Under the pieces are notes generated by a model that saw nothing but the letters and a program-made list of their open reading frames with translations, was not told where the DNA came from and made no database searches. A stretch of DNA of 64,000 nucleotides, taken from assembly GCF_019740335.1 (NCBI RefSeq), contig NZ_JAHXZS010000006.1, positions 144,865 through 208,864 on the forward strand, written 5' to 3'. This document shows positions 39,689 to 49,247 of this stretch, in pieces. Position 1 is the first letter of the stretch; each line of letters starts with the position of its first letter. The stretch is from Alteraquisediminimonas sediminicola (GTDB taxonomy: Bacteria; Pseudomonadota; Alphaproteobacteria; Sphingomonadales; Sphingomonadaceae). The position numbers and the translations under genes were made by a program.

Positions 39689-41419
39689 GTGAAGACCCTT
39701 TTTGCCCGTTTCGCCGTGCATCTTGATGCGGTGCTCGATCAACTCGAAGCGGAGGGCGCATTGCCCGCCGGGCTGAAGCGTGCCGCCATCACGGTGGAGC
39801 CGCCGCGCGATGCGACGCATGGCGATATGTCGACCAATGCGGCGATGGTGCTGGCCAAGGGCGCGGGCACCAATCCGCGCGCGCTGGCAGCACTGATCGG
39901 CCCGAAGCTGGAGGCGCTGGATGGCGTTGCGGGGGTCGAGATTGCCGGGCCGGGGTTTATCAACTGGCGCTTGTCGGATGGCGTGTGGCGGAATGAGCTG
40001 GCGCTGGTCCACAAGCTAGCCGATGAATATGGCCGTTCGGCGGTGGGCGCAGGGCGTCGCGCCAATGTTGAATATGTGTCCGCCAACCCGACGGGACCGA
40101 TGCATATGGGCCATTGCCGTGGCGCGGTGGTCGGTGATGCGCTTGCCAATCTGCTGTCCTATGCGAGCTTTGAGGTCACGCGCGAATATTATGTCAATGA
40201 TGCGGGCGGACAGGTCGATGTCCTCGCCCGCTCAGTACATTTGCGCTATCGCGAGGCACTGGGCGAAGAGATTGATGCGATCCCGGAAGGCCTGTATCCG
40301 GGTGAATATCTGATCCCGGTCGGCCAACATCTGGCGACTGAATATGGCCGGAAATTCGTGGATCGTCCGGACAGCGAATGGCTGATCCTGTTTCGCGAAA
40401 CGGCGGTCGCGATGATGATGGAGATGATCCGCGCCGATCTGGCGCTGCTCGGCATCCATCATGATATTTTCACCTCGGAAGCGACGATCCAACGCGAAAA
40501 GCTGCCGGAAGCAGCGGAACGCTGGCTGCGCGTGAATGACCTTGTCTATGATGGCGTGTTGGAGGCCCCGAAGGGCGAAACCCCGGAAGATTGGGAGCCG
40601 GTGGAACTTCCCTTGTTCCGTTCGACTAAATTCGGCGACGATCAGGATCGCCCGATCAAGAAATCGAACGGCGGATGGACCTATTTCGGCGCGGACATGG
40701 CCTATCATTTCCAAAAGGCGCAACATGCCGATCTGTTGATCGACATTTGGGGTGCCGATCACGCGGGGACCGTGGCCCGGATCAAGGCGGCAGTGGCGGC
40801 GTTGACCGAAGGCAAGGTGCCGCTGGAGGTCAAGCTGGTGCAGATGGTGCGCCTGTTGCGTGACGGCGAACCAGTGAAAATGTCCAAGCGCGCGGGCAAT
40901 TTCGTGACATTGGCGGATGTGGTGCGTGAAGTCGGTAAGGATGTTGTCCGCTTTACGATGCTGACCCGCAAGTCCGATGCCCAGATGGATTTCGATTTTG
41001 CCAAGGTGGTCGAGGCCTCGAAGGACAATCCGGTATTCTATGTGCAATATGCCCATGCGCGGATTGCCTCGCTCAAGCGCAAGGCAGCGGCAGAAGGCAT
41101 GGATGTAACCGGCAAGGCTGATCTCGCCCGGCTGGATGCGGAAGACCTGCAATTGGTGCGCCAGATCGCTCAATTCCCGCGCATGATCGAAGCGGCGGCG
41201 GCAAGCCAGGAGCCGCATCGCGTCGCCTTCTATCTTTATGATCTGGCAAGCGCCTTCCATGCCCATTGGAATTTGGGTAATGATCGCGCTGAGCGGCGCT
41301 ATTTGCTGGCGAATGATGTCGAAACCACGCGGGCGCGTCTGGCCTTGGCCGATGCGGCTGCGCAGATTATCCGTAACGGCCTTGCGATCATGGGGGTCGA
41401 GGCGGCACTGGAGATGTAA
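39689..41419 (+). CDS. argS: Arginyl-tRNA synthetase
   Basis: 576 residues from GTG 39689, which has GGAAAG eight bases upstream and gives VKTLFARFAVHLDAVLDQ, the usual N-terminus. The HIGH-type motif is PTGPMHMGHCRGAVVGD and the KMSK motif is EPVKMSKRAGNFVTL. The length equals that of the E. coli enzyme. The stop overlaps the next ATG (TAATG). Confidence 0.96.
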   Translation: MKTLFARFAVHLDAVLDQLEAEGALPAGLKRAAITVEPPRDATHGDMSTNAAMVLAKGAGTNPRALAALIGPKLEALDGVAGVEIAGPGFINWRLSDGVWRNELALVHKLADEYGRSAVGAGRRANVEYVSANPTGPMHMGHCRGAVVGDALANLLSYASFEVTREYYVNDAGGQVDVLARSVHLRYREALGEEIDAIPEGLYPGEYLIPVGQHLATEYGRKFVDRPDSEWLILFRETAVAMMMEMIRADLALLGIHHDIFTSEATIQREKLPEAAERWLRVNDLVYDGVLEAPKGETPEDWEPVELPLFRSTKFGDDQDRPIKKSNGGWTYFGADMAYHFQKAQHADLLIDIWGADHAGTVARIKAAVAALTEGKVPLEVKLVQMVRLLRDGEPVKMSKRAGNFVTLADVVREVGKDVVRFTMLTRKSDAQMDFDFAKVVEASKDNPVFYVQYAHARIASLKRKAAAEGMDVTGKADLARLDAEDLQLVRQIAQFPRMIEAAAASQEPHRVAFYLYDLASAFHAHWNLGNDRAERRYLLANDVETTRARLALADAAAQIIRNGLAIMGVEAALEM

Positions 41420-42189
41420 TGATGTCGGATGAGACTGTTATGGGCTCTGGCATAGGCTCTGGCGCGCAGGACGAAGATCGGCTGCCTTGGCTTGAGGCCG
41501 TGGATGACGAGGACGGTGCCGAGGGGATTTCGGCGTCCCGCCTGTTCGCGGTGGTGGTGGTCGCGCTGGCTGTGATCGGGCTGGTGATCGGCGGCATCTT
41601 CTGGTTGCGGCAGCGCAGCACGGTCGCCGGTGGCAATGGCGATCTGATTGCGGCTGCCCCCGGCGATTATAAGGTGCGCCCGGACGATCCCGGCGGGATG
41701 AAGGTCGAAGGCACCGGCGATGTCGCTTATAATGTGTCGGAAGGCGGCGAGGCGGCGGGATCGATCAATTTCGACAACCAGCCAGAAGCTCCGGTGCAAA
41801 TGGCACAAGAAGTGCGCCCCATGCCGGCAAAGAAGGTGGCAACGGCCCCCGCACAGGCGGTGACGGCCAATGTCGCCAATGGATCGAAATTGCCGGTGAC
41901 GAAGCCAAAGCCGGTGGTCGCGGCGGCCAAGCCTGTGGCAACGGGCGCGGCGGTTGCGGGATCGGGCATAATCCAGCTTGGTGCCTTCAGCACCACCGAT
42001 GCCGCCGACAAGGCGTGGAACAGCCTCACCAGCCGCCATCCGCCATTGAAGGCGATGGCCAAGCAGGTGGTGCCGGCCAAGGTGAATGGCGCGAGTGTCT
42101 ATCGCCTGCGCGCCAGTGCGGGGGCAGAAGCCGCAACGATGTGCGCAGCGCTGAAAGCGGTCGGCGCCAGTTGCAATGTCGTGAACTGA
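41419..42189 (+). CDS. SPOR-domain membrane protein
   Basis: 256 residues. Acidic cytoplasmic N-terminus, one membrane helix (LFAVVVVALAVIGLVIGGIF, about residues 37-56), an Ala/Pro/Lys-rich periplasmic linker and a C-terminal SPOR domain (GIIQLGAFSTTDAADKAWNS, VYRLRASAGAEAATMCAAL). SPOR domains bind denuded septal peptidoglycan, so a division-site role is likely. It follows argS without a gap, a pairing widespread in alphaproteobacteria. Confidence 0.92.
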   Translation: MMSDETVMGSGIGSGAQDEDRLPWLEAVDDEDGAEGISASRLFAVVVVALAVIGLVIGGIFWLRQRSTVAGGNGDLIAAAPGDYKVRPDDPGGMKVEGTGDVAYNVSEGGEAAGSINFDNQPEAPVQMAQEVRPMPAKKVATAPAQAVTANVANGSKLPVTKPKPVVAAAKPVATGAAVAGSGIIQLGAFSTTDAADKAWNSLTSRHPPLKAMAKQVVPAKVNGASVYRLRASAGAEAATMCAALKAVGASCNVVN

Positions 42190-42270
42190 TGATCTGATCA
42201 TTGCGATTAAATGCGTGCGGGTGGAACCATCGCCCGCCGCTTGTTGCTGCTTTGGAATATGGGAGTTTGT

Positions 42271-43572
42271 ATGCGCATCACGATGATTGGCTCGGGCTAT
42301 GTCGGCCTTGTTTCCGGGGCGTGCTTTGCCGATTTCGGTCATGACGTCATTTGCGTGGACAAGGATGAAGGCAAGATCGAGGCCCTGTTGCAGGGGCGCA
42401 TGCCGATCTTTGAACCGGGTCTTGATCAACTGGTGGCCAAGAATGTGGCCGCCGGACGGTTGCGTTTCACCACGGGGCTGGCCGATGCGGTGCAGGATGC
42501 GGACGCGGTGTTCATTGCGGTGGGCACGCCGTCCCGGCGCGGCGACGGCCATGCGGATTTGCGCTATGTCCATGCGGCGGCGGAAGAGGTCGGGCGCGCG
42601 CTCAACCATTTTACGGTCATCGTCAATAAATCGACCGTGCCGGTCGGGACCGGCGATGCGGTCGAACGGATTATCCGCAGTGCCAATCCGGATGCCGATT
42701 TCGCCGTGGTGTCGAACCCGGAATTCCTGCGCGAGGGCGCGGCCATCGACGATTTCAAACATCCCGACCGGATCGTGATCGGCGGCGACGATGCGCGCGG
42801 GCTGGAGGTGATGCGCGCGATTTATCGCCCGCTTTATCTCAATAAATCGCCGGTGGTGGAAATGAGCCGCCGGGCGGCGGAACTGACCAAATATGCCGGT
42901 AATGCGTTTCTGGCGACCAAGATCACCTTTATCAACGAGATCGCCGATCTGTGTGAAAAGGTCGGGGCGGATGTGCAGGATGTGGCGCGCGGCATTGGTC
43001 TCGATAATCGGATCGGGTCGAAGTTTCTCCATGCGGGGCCGGGCTATGGCGGTAGCTGCTTTCCCAAGGATACCTTGGCGCTGTTGAAGACGGCGCAGGA
43101 TTTCGAAGCGCCGCAGCGGATCGTCGAGGCGGTGGTCGCGGTCAATGACAATCGCAAGCGGGCGATGGGCCGCAAGGTCATCGCCGCGATGGGGGGCGAT
43201 GTGCGCGACAAGTCGGTCGCGATTCTGGGTTTGACGTTCAAGCCCAATACCGATGACATGCGTGACAGTCCGGCCATCGCGATTATCCAGACGCTGCAAG
43301 ATGCAGGCGCCCGGATACGCGCTTTTGATCCGGAAGGCATGGAACAGGCGAAGCTCGTCCTCGATCATATCGATTATTGCGCCAATGCCTATGAGGCGAT
43401 GGACGGGGCCGATGCCTTGGTGATCGTGACCGAATGGGATGCGTTCCGCGCGCTTGACCTTGATCGCGCGGCGGGGCTGTTGCGCCAATTGCTGATGGTG
43501 GATTTGCGCAATATTTATCCGCGCGATTTGGTGGAACAGGCCGGATTTACCTATCACGCTATCGGGCGCTGA
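42271..43572 (+). CDS. ugd: UDP-glucose 6-dehydrogenase
   Basis: 433 residues. NAD-binding ITMIGSGYVGLVSGACFADF, catalytic Cys in GPGYGGSCFPKDT, and the C-terminal LGLTFKPNTDDMRDSPA. It makes UDP-glucuronate for exopolysaccharide or glycolipid synthesis. ATG 42271 gives the standard start MRITMIGSG; upstream codons add an unrelated stretch. Confidence 0.96.
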   Translation: MRITMIGSGYVGLVSGACFADFGHDVICVDKDEGKIEALLQGRMPIFEPGLDQLVAKNVAAGRLRFTTGLADAVQDADAVFIAVGTPSRRGDGHADLRYVHAAAEEVGRALNHFTVIVNKSTVPVGTGDAVERIIRSANPDADFAVVSNPEFLREGAAIDDFKHPDRIVIGGDDARGLEVMRAIYRPLYLNKSPVVEMSRRAAELTKYAGNAFLATKITFINEIADLCEKVGADVQDVARGIGLDNRIGSKFLHAGPGYGGSCFPKDTLALLKTAQDFEAPQRIVEAVVAVNDNRKRAMGRKVIAAMGGDVRDKSVAILGLTFKPNTDDMRDSPAIAIIQTLQDAGARIRAFDPEGMEQAKLVLDHIDYCANAYEAMDGADALVIVTEWDAFRALDLDRAAGLLRQLLMVDLRNIYPRDLVEQAGFTYHAIGR

Positions 43573-43611
43573 GATTGCTCGCTCTTTTGCTGTAACCGGA
43601 TTGTTGCCGGT

Positions 43612-43627
43612 TTAACCTGCTGTTTAC
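43612..43627. promoter_or_regulatory. Candidate CtrA box upstream of the TadE/G-like operon
   Basis: TTAA-N7-TTTAC, one mismatch to TTAA-N7-TTAAC, 98 bp before the first pilus gene. Tad/pilus genes are CtrA targets in Caulobacter; not proven here. Confidence 0.35.
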
Positions 43628-43724
43628 CTCATGCTGCTATCGCTTGATCACCAGCGCCGTTGCGCGCGATCGGGTTCCAGTAGTTTTCTGCGTTTGTTGA
43701 TGCCTCCCTACAAGGTTGGGCCTT

Positions 43725-44990
43725 ATGAACGTCGTCCGAAAACTTCTTGCATGCACGCGTGGTAATGTCCTTGCCCTGACGGCTTTCACTATGCCTTTGC
43801 TGGTCGGGGCGGCCGGGATGGGTGTTGATACCGCACAATGGTATTATTGGCGGCGCGAAATGCAATTTGCCGCCGATCAGGCTGCCTTGGCAGGTGCCTA
43901 TGCGCTGTCGCAGGACAAGGATTGGCAGACCCGCGTCAGCGCGCAGTTCGAGAATAATCGCGAGGTCGCGAGTTTTGCCACGATCGCGTCCAGCCAGCTT
44001 TCAAATTTCGGTACAGGCACCGATAATGCGGTGAGCGTTGTTCTGCATGGGACAAAATCTCTGCCATTCAGCGGCATCTTTCTGAAGCGTGGCGTCACGG
44101 TCAGCGTGGCCGCGCAGGCTGCCTTTCGCAATGGTGCGGACTGGAGCAGCTGCATGGTGGCGACCAACGCCAGTGAATCCGGCGCGATTACAGTCATCGG
44201 CAATGCCAATCTGAACCTTGGTTGCGGTATGGCGGCACTGTCGACCTCCAGCAGCGCCATTGTCATTTCCGGTACGGCGGATATTTCCGCGACATCGATT
44301 ATCTCTGCAGGCGGTATCGATACGGGCGGGAGTGCTGATTTCGGCGAGGCCATTGTTGCGGAAAATGTCGGTGGTCTCAACGATCCATTCGCCGGTCTGA
44401 CGCCGCCCGATAATCCCACCCCGCGCACATATAAATGTTCCGGCACCGGCGCCAACGCGACGGCTTCGCTACAACCGGGGACGTACACCAGCCTTGAAAC
44501 CAAGTGCAATACGACCTTTGCATCGGGTGTTTATGTACTTGATGGCGGTAGCTTTACCATCCGGTCGCAAGATATCGTCACCGGGTCGGGCGTGATGTTC
44601 GTGCTGAAAAACGGGGCGACTGTCCATTGGAATGGCGGTGCTGCGGTGACCCTGACGGCCCCTACCGCCGCCCAATTGCCCGCCATGGGCATTACCGATC
44701 CCCGCCTCGCCGGGATGCTGATCTTTGAACATCCGTCCACCAATGGCGATGCGGAGAATCATTCAGTGATCAACGGCAATGCTTCGACGGTGATCAACGG
44801 CGCTATTTACATGCCCAATACCACATTGTCGTTTAGCGGCACCTCGCGACCGACCAGCCAGTGCCTGATGATGGTCGCGGACAAGCTGGATATCGGCGGC
44901 ACGACATCGATGAGCAATTTCTGTCCGACCGGTCAGCATTTGCAAGGCAGTGTCGGGTCAACGACCGGCTATGTGCGTTTGGTGGCCTGA
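43725..44990 (+). CDS. TadG-like pilus-assembly protein
   Basis: 421 residues. The N-terminal Tad domain has one hydrophobic helix (GNVLALTAFTMPLLVGAAGM) followed by DTAQWYYWRREMQFAADQAA, the TadE/G-type signature. The large C-terminal region (residues 130-421) is rich in Gly/Ser/Thr with repetitive beta-like segments and is probably outside the inner membrane. First of three linked genes; the tad secretion ATPase and secretin genes are not in the window. Confidence 0.85.
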   Translation: MNVVRKLLACTRGNVLALTAFTMPLLVGAAGMGVDTAQWYYWRREMQFAADQAALAGAYALSQDKDWQTRVSAQFENNREVASFATIASSQLSNFGTGTDNAVSVVLHGTKSLPFSGIFLKRGVTVSVAAQAAFRNGADWSSCMVATNASESGAITVIGNANLNLGCGMAALSTSSSAIVISGTADISATSIISAGGIDTGGSADFGEAIVAENVGGLNDPFAGLTPPDNPTPRTYKCSGTGANATASLQPGTYTSLETKCNTTFASGVYVLDGGSFTIRSQDIVTGSGVMFVLKNGATVHWNGGAAVTLTAPTAAQLPAMGITDPRLAGMLIFEHPSTNGDAENHSVINGNASTVINGAIYMPNTTLSFSGTSRPTSQCLMMVADKLDIGGTTSMSNFCPTGQHLQGSVGSTTGYVRLVA

Positions 44991-44993
44991 GCG

Positions 44994-45440
44994 ATGAAAG
45001 CGCAATTTCTCCGTCTGATCCGCGACGATCGCGGCACCTCGATGATCGAACTGGCGATCGTTGCGCCGGTGCTGGCGGGGTTGATGCTTGGCATGGTGGA
45101 TGTCAGCCTGTTGGTCCAACGGCGGCTGGAGATGCAAGAGGCGACTGCCCAGCTGGCCAATATTGCGGCCTCGACCCCGCCAACTGCGCTGACGCTCGAC
45201 GGGCTGCGGACGGCGGGCGCGCGCTTGGCGCATGTGCCGGAGGGTCAGATCACCCTAGGACTCGGCATCCGGTGCAATAATGGGCCGATTCAGGCCCCAG
45301 ACACGGTCTGCGAACTGGGGCAGCAAAGTTCGAATATGCTGACGATCCAGTTGCAGGATCAATTTGGTCCCGGCAATGGCGGGATCGGGTTTTTGAGCGG
45401 CGTCCATTTCAATATTGCGCGTGAAGTGCAGATCGGTTGA
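44994..45440 (+). CDS. TadE-like pseudopilin protein
   Basis: 148 residues. After a short basic N-terminus there is GTSMIELAIVAPVLAGLMLG, the TadE helix with a pilin-type Glu, then VDVSLLVQRRLEMQEATAQL. It is likely a minor pilin of a Flp/Tad system. It starts three bases after the previous stop. Confidence 0.87.
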   Translation: MKAQFLRLIRDDRGTSMIELAIVAPVLAGLMLGMVDVSLLVQRRLEMQEATAQLANIAASTPPTALTLDGLRTAGARLAHVPEGQITLGLGIRCNNGPIQAPDTVCELGQQSSNMLTIQLQDQFGPGNGGIGFLSGVHFNIAREVQIG

Positions 45441-45441
45441 C

Positions 45442-45888
45442 ATGCGACCCTTGTTCACCAGATTTGCGACGGATCATCGTGGGGCGGCGGCAGTCGAGTT
45501 CGCCCTTGCCGCACCTATATTGTTGGGGCTGTTCTTTGCGGTGTTGCAGTTCGGACTGGTGCTCCAGTCGCGTGGCGCACTGCGGTCGGCGGTGGCTGAT
45601 GTGGCGCGCAATGCGTCGGTCGAGTTTCTGAATGCCTCCGCAGCCCCGCTGTCCGGCGATCAGATTGCGGGCCTTGTCCGCAGTCGGGTGACGGCATCGC
45701 CTTATCTGTTGAAGGGCGATAATCTGAACGTCACGGTCACGCCGGAAGCCGTCGCGGCCATTCCGGGGACGATCGAATTCAATGTGGTCGCCCGTTATGA
45801 TGTACCAATCAGCCTGCCATTTTTGAATGTGGGCGCGATGGCGGTATCGGTCGATCAGCACATCTTCATGGACGATCCTACCGTCTGA
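45442..45888 (+). CDS. TadE family protein
   Basis: 148 residues from ATG 45442, one base after the previous stop. TadE domain HRGAAAVEFALAAPILLGLF followed by AVLQFGLVLQSRGALRSAV. The C-terminal end is beta-rich (FNVVARYDVPISLPFLNVGA). Third gene of the set; probably a minor pilin partner of the preceding gene. Confidence 0.9.
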   Translation: MRPLFTRFATDHRGAAAVEFALAAPILLGLFFAVLQFGLVLQSRGALRSAVADVARNASVEFLNASAAPLSGDQIAGLVRSRVTASPYLLKGDNLNVTVTPEAVAAIPGTIEFNVVARYDVPISLPFLNVGAMAVSVDQHIFMDDPTV

Positions 45889-45952
45889 ACCTGTTCGATG
45901 CGCGGCCTTCCCTTATTAAGTCATATGGTTTGAGCGCGCTCGGGTTCAGCGC

Positions 45953-46861
45953 CTATGTTGCGCGCGTGCTCCCCCGGATGACCAGTTCCGGCTTCATCAC
46001 CAAAGAGGGGGTATCAGCGCCGCCGATCCGGGCCAGCAGCTTTTCAATCATGGCAGCCGCACCGTGCGCAACATCCTGCCGGATGGATGTAAGTGGTGGA
46101 TGAACATTCGCCGCAATTGGTAAATCATCAAAGCCTATGACGCAGACATCTGCCGGGACTTTTTTGCCGTGCTTGTGCAGCCATTCCATGGCAGTGATGG
46201 CAATGAGGTCCGATGCGGCAAAAATCCCATCGATAATCCCACCGACATTTTCGAGATGCTGCGCAATTTCATCCTTCATCTCGTCGCGGGCAAAATGTAC
46301 TGATAAACGCCGCAATTTGACGCCACTCGCCGCCGCCGCGCGCTCGGCGCCGCTAAAGCGTTGCGCGACCTCAAGCGCCTCATCATTGCCCATGAGCGCG
46401 ATAGAGCGCGCCCCATTGGCAATCAGATGTTGCACCGCCAGCTCGCCACCAAGGATGTTGTCGCAACCCACCGAACAATGTCGCTGATGGGCGACATGCG
46501 CGCCCCATACGACCATCGGCTGGTAATAGGCCGCTACTTGCTCGATCTGATTGAACTGGTCAGACTGACCAATCACCAGCAGGCCATCGCATTTGCGATG
46601 ATCAGCCAATTCAGCAAGCCAATTGGGGTTGTCCGACGAATTGGCGCGGGTGATCGTGATAGCGTAGCCATGCGCGTCCAGGCTGTCCATGAGATGACCG
46701 AGGAAGGGCAGGAAAAATGGATCGGACAAATGCTGATGCCGATCATGTCCTATTGGCACGACGATGCAGATCAACCCTGTACGCGCGATGGGCGCTTGAT
46801 CAAGGGGGTGGGGCGTCTGCGCCAAGCTTGCAGCAGCAGGTTTATTCGTCTCCCCGTTCAT
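45953..46861 (-). CDS. LacI-type sugar-binding-fold protein lacking a DNA-binding domain
   Basis: 302 residues. From residue 29 it has the LacI/PBP-I sensor fold: GLICIVVPIGHDRHQHLSDP, FFLPFLGHLMDSLDAHGYAI, DGLLVIGQSD, VGCDNILGGELAVQHLIANG, GIFAASDLIAITAMEWL and VIGFDDLPIAANVHPPLTSI. The HTH that normally fills the first 60 residues is missing, and no signal peptide is present. The ATG overlaps the hybrid-kinase stop (46858-46861), so the two are co-translated. It may act as a cytoplasmic ligand sensor for the kinase; this is inference. Confidence 0.85.
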   Translation of the reverse strand: MNGETNKPAAASLAQTPHPLDQAPIARTGLICIVVPIGHDRHQHLSDPFFLPFLGHLMDSLDAHGYAITITRANSSDNPNWLAELADHRKCDGLLVIGQSDQFNQIEQVAAYYQPMVVWGAHVAHQRHCSVGCDNILGGELAVQHLIANGARSIALMGNDEALEVAQRFSGAERAAAASGVKLRRLSVHFARDEMKDEIAQHLENVGGIIDGIFAASDLIAITAMEWLHKHGKKVPADVCVIGFDDLPIAANVHPPLTSIRQDVAHGAAAMIEKLLARIGGADTPSLVMKPELVIRGSTRAT

Positions 46862-48918
46862 ATTTCCGCTTTCCCGTTCGATATGCTTGGGGGGTTTTGA
46901 TTATTCAACGTTTGACGAATGATATTGACCAGCTGGTCTGGCTCAAAGGGTTTGGTGATATACTCATCGACGCCGGCAGCCAGCGATTCTTCGCGCTCGG
47001 TTTGGGTCGCGCCGGCGGTCATCGCGATGACAGGAAGGTGGCTTAGATTTTGATCGCGCCGGATGTGCGCGACCAGTTCATTGCCGTCCATCACGGGCAT
47101 CTGAATATCCATGAGTATTAAATCGCAGCTATAGGAAGGATCACGCAGCCGGTCCAAGGCTTGCTGGCCATCAGGGCAGCATTCCACAATAGCGCCCGCT
47201 GCGCTCAAAATAACATCGATCACATCAAGGATGAGTTCGCTATCATCGACGGCAAGGATGCGGACGCCCTCCAGCGTAGGCACAACGACGCTATCGGCCA
47301 TAGGCGCTTGATCGACCGCGGGCGGTGGCGATGCATCAGGGGTGAGGTCGAGTATAATCTCCACCCAAAATGTGCTGCCGACGCCGGCGACGCTTTCTAT
47401 GCCGGCGCTGCCGCCCATGCGGTGCGCCAATTCCTTGACGATCGCCAGACCAAGACCCGTCCCATAATGTTGTCGCGTGTTGCTGTCGTCGACCTGACTG
47501 AACCGACTGAAAAGCTTCGGTATATCTGCTGGCGCAATGCCGATGCCGGTGTCAATGACTTCGAAACGTAGCCTGTGCTTGTCGCTGCTTATAGGCGAGG
47601 GGGGGCTGACTCGGACGCGGACCTCGCCCTGTTCGGTGAATTTGATGGCGTTGCCAATCAAGTTGAACAGAATCTGGCGCAAGCGCATGGGGTCGCCGAC
47701 ATAATAGCGTGCAAGCGTTGGCGGTAAGGGGTTGAGAATCAGGCGCAGCCCCTTCTCATCCGCGCTAATGCCCATGATAGAGATCAGACTTAACAATTTG
47801 TGCCGCAGGTTGAATGTCTCATGCGAGAGTTGCAGCTCGTTGGCCTCAAGTTTCGTAAAGTCCAGCACATCATTGATAAGGCTGAACAATATCTCGCCCG
47901 CCTTGTTTAATTTTATCAATTGATCGCGTGCCGTCTTATCCAATCGAGCACTCTGAAGTATTCTCCCATATCCGATCAATGCGGATAGTGGCGTGCGTAA
48001 TTCATGGCTGATATTGGAGATGAACTGGCTCTTCGCATGGTTAGCATTTTCAGCTTCAATCTTGGCCTTGGCCAATTCGCTGGTCCGTAATTTTATCTTT
48101 TCCTCTAAGTTTGACTGATTTTCTTCAAGCTGGACTTTGTATTCATGCTGTTCATGCACGTCTGTGTACATGCCTATCCATGATATAATCTTGCCTTCGC
48201 TATCATGAACGGGCGTGGTGCGTGAAATATTCCAACGCCATTGGCCAGACACATGATGCAGGCGAAATAGGCCGATATTCGTTGGTAAGCCGGATTCCAC
48301 GGCCTGATGCCATCGCGCCATCAAATCGTCTCGATCATCCGGATGGATGGCATTTCGAAAACCCCCGTCTAGCCATTCTTCGCGGGACTGGCCCGTATAG
48401 CTGGCCCAGCTTGGATCAAATTCTTCCAGCTCTCCTTGTGCGTCACTGCACCATACAATCTGCGACGTAACGTCAATCAATGCCCGGAAACGCTCTTCGC
48501 TTTGCCGGAGTGCGAATTCCCTCTCCTTGCGGCTGGAGATGTCGAGATGGGCGCCATACATGAGCAAGGGCTTGCCATCGTCGGACCAGCTGATGACCTT
48601 GCCACGATCAAGGACCCACACCCAATGGCCAAGCTTGTGCTTCATTCTGGCCTCGATCTCGTAAAAGGCATCCTGACCAGAAAAATGCCGCTCAAGGGCT
48701 TGGCTAGAGTGTTCGAGGTCTTCGGGATGGGCGAGTGACAACCATGTCGTGATAGAGAGCGGGCGCAATTCGTCGAGCTTGTACCCTACGATTTCAGCCC
48801 AGCGATCATTGAAATCGGCTTCGCCCGTCTGGACGTTCCATTCCCATGTGCCGACATGCATGGCGTCGACGACGAACTGGTTCCGTTTGTGCTGATCTTG
48901 GTCTTCACAGCTCGCCAC
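46858..48918 (-). CDS. Soluble hybrid sensor histidine kinase (PAS-PAS-HisKA-HATPase-REC)
   Basis: 686 residues without a membrane segment. Two PAS/PAC units (residues 10-130: VGTWEWNVQTGEADFNDRW; 135-260: RFRALIDVTSQIVWCSDAQG), a short coiled coil, HisKA with FISNISHELRTPLSALIGYG, the ATPase domain (DTGIGIAPADIPKLFSRFSQ, TGLGLAIVKELAHRMGG), and a C-terminal receiver (RILAVDDSELILDVIDVILS, phosphoacceptor in LILMDIQMPVMDG). An output regulator is not adjacent. It overlaps the LacI-fold gene downstream. Confidence 0.95.
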   Translation of the reverse strand: MASCEDQDQHKRNQFVVDAMHVGTWEWNVQTGEADFNDRWAEIVGYKLDELRPLSITTWLSLAHPEDLEHSSQALERHFSGQDAFYEIEARMKHKLGHWVWVLDRGKVISWSDDGKPLLMYGAHLDISSRKEREFALRQSEERFRALIDVTSQIVWCSDAQGELEEFDPSWASYTGQSREEWLDGGFRNAIHPDDRDDLMARWHQAVESGLPTNIGLFRLHHVSGQWRWNISRTTPVHDSEGKIISWIGMYTDVHEQHEYKVQLEENQSNLEEKIKLRTSELAKAKIEAENANHAKSQFISNISHELRTPLSALIGYGRILQSARLDKTARDQLIKLNKAGEILFSLINDVLDFTKLEANELQLSHETFNLRHKLLSLISIMGISADEKGLRLILNPLPPTLARYYVGDPMRLRQILFNLIGNAIKFTEQGEVRVRVSPPSPISSDKHRLRFEVIDTGIGIAPADIPKLFSRFSQVDDSNTRQHYGTGLGLAIVKELAHRMGGSAGIESVAGVGSTFWVEIILDLTPDASPPPAVDQAPMADSVVVPTLEGVRILAVDDSELILDVIDVILSAAGAIVECCPDGQQALDRLRDPSYSCDLILMDIQMPVMDGNELVAHIRRDQNLSHLPVIAMTAGATQTEREESLAAGVDEYITKPFEPDQLVNIIRQTLNNQNPPSISNGKAEI

Positions 48919-49247
48919 GGCAGGGCATCCTACGCTAAATTCATTGATTGGGCGGCTGGTTAAGCCTCGAATTCCACCAAGCTATCAAATAAAATAGACT
49001 TTGTCTTCACTTGGTCGTGGCGAGATGGGGCAGAAGATTTGAACCGGCCTATGCCGCCACGCAATATAGCCGCATCGCCGGTTCTATCTGTTGCCGGCCC
49101 CTCTCAGAAATCGACGGTGATCTTGGCGAAATAATATCCACCAATCGCAAGGGCGCATCCGGCCATTTGCTTTGACACCGCCCTTTGGGTCCCGCAGATA
49201 TATGGACTGCGTCAAGCAACAATAACAGGATGAGGATCGGAACCGAC
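48919..49247. other. 329-bp intergenic region with a possible receptor-gene remnant
   Basis: Contains the divergent upstream regions of the hybrid kinase and GST genes. On the minus strand, 49104-49180 reads SKQMAGCALAIGGYYFAKIT, then VDF and a stop, which resembles the last beta-strand of a TonB-dependent receptor ending in Phe. Too short to be sure. A GCCGG/CCGGC inverted repeat lies just beyond that stop. Confidence 0.35.

Noticed and set aside
41299..43557. 752-codon minus-strand frame
   Set aside because: Runs antisense across argS, the SPOR gene and ugd; His/Arg-rich composition typical of a high-GC shadow frame.
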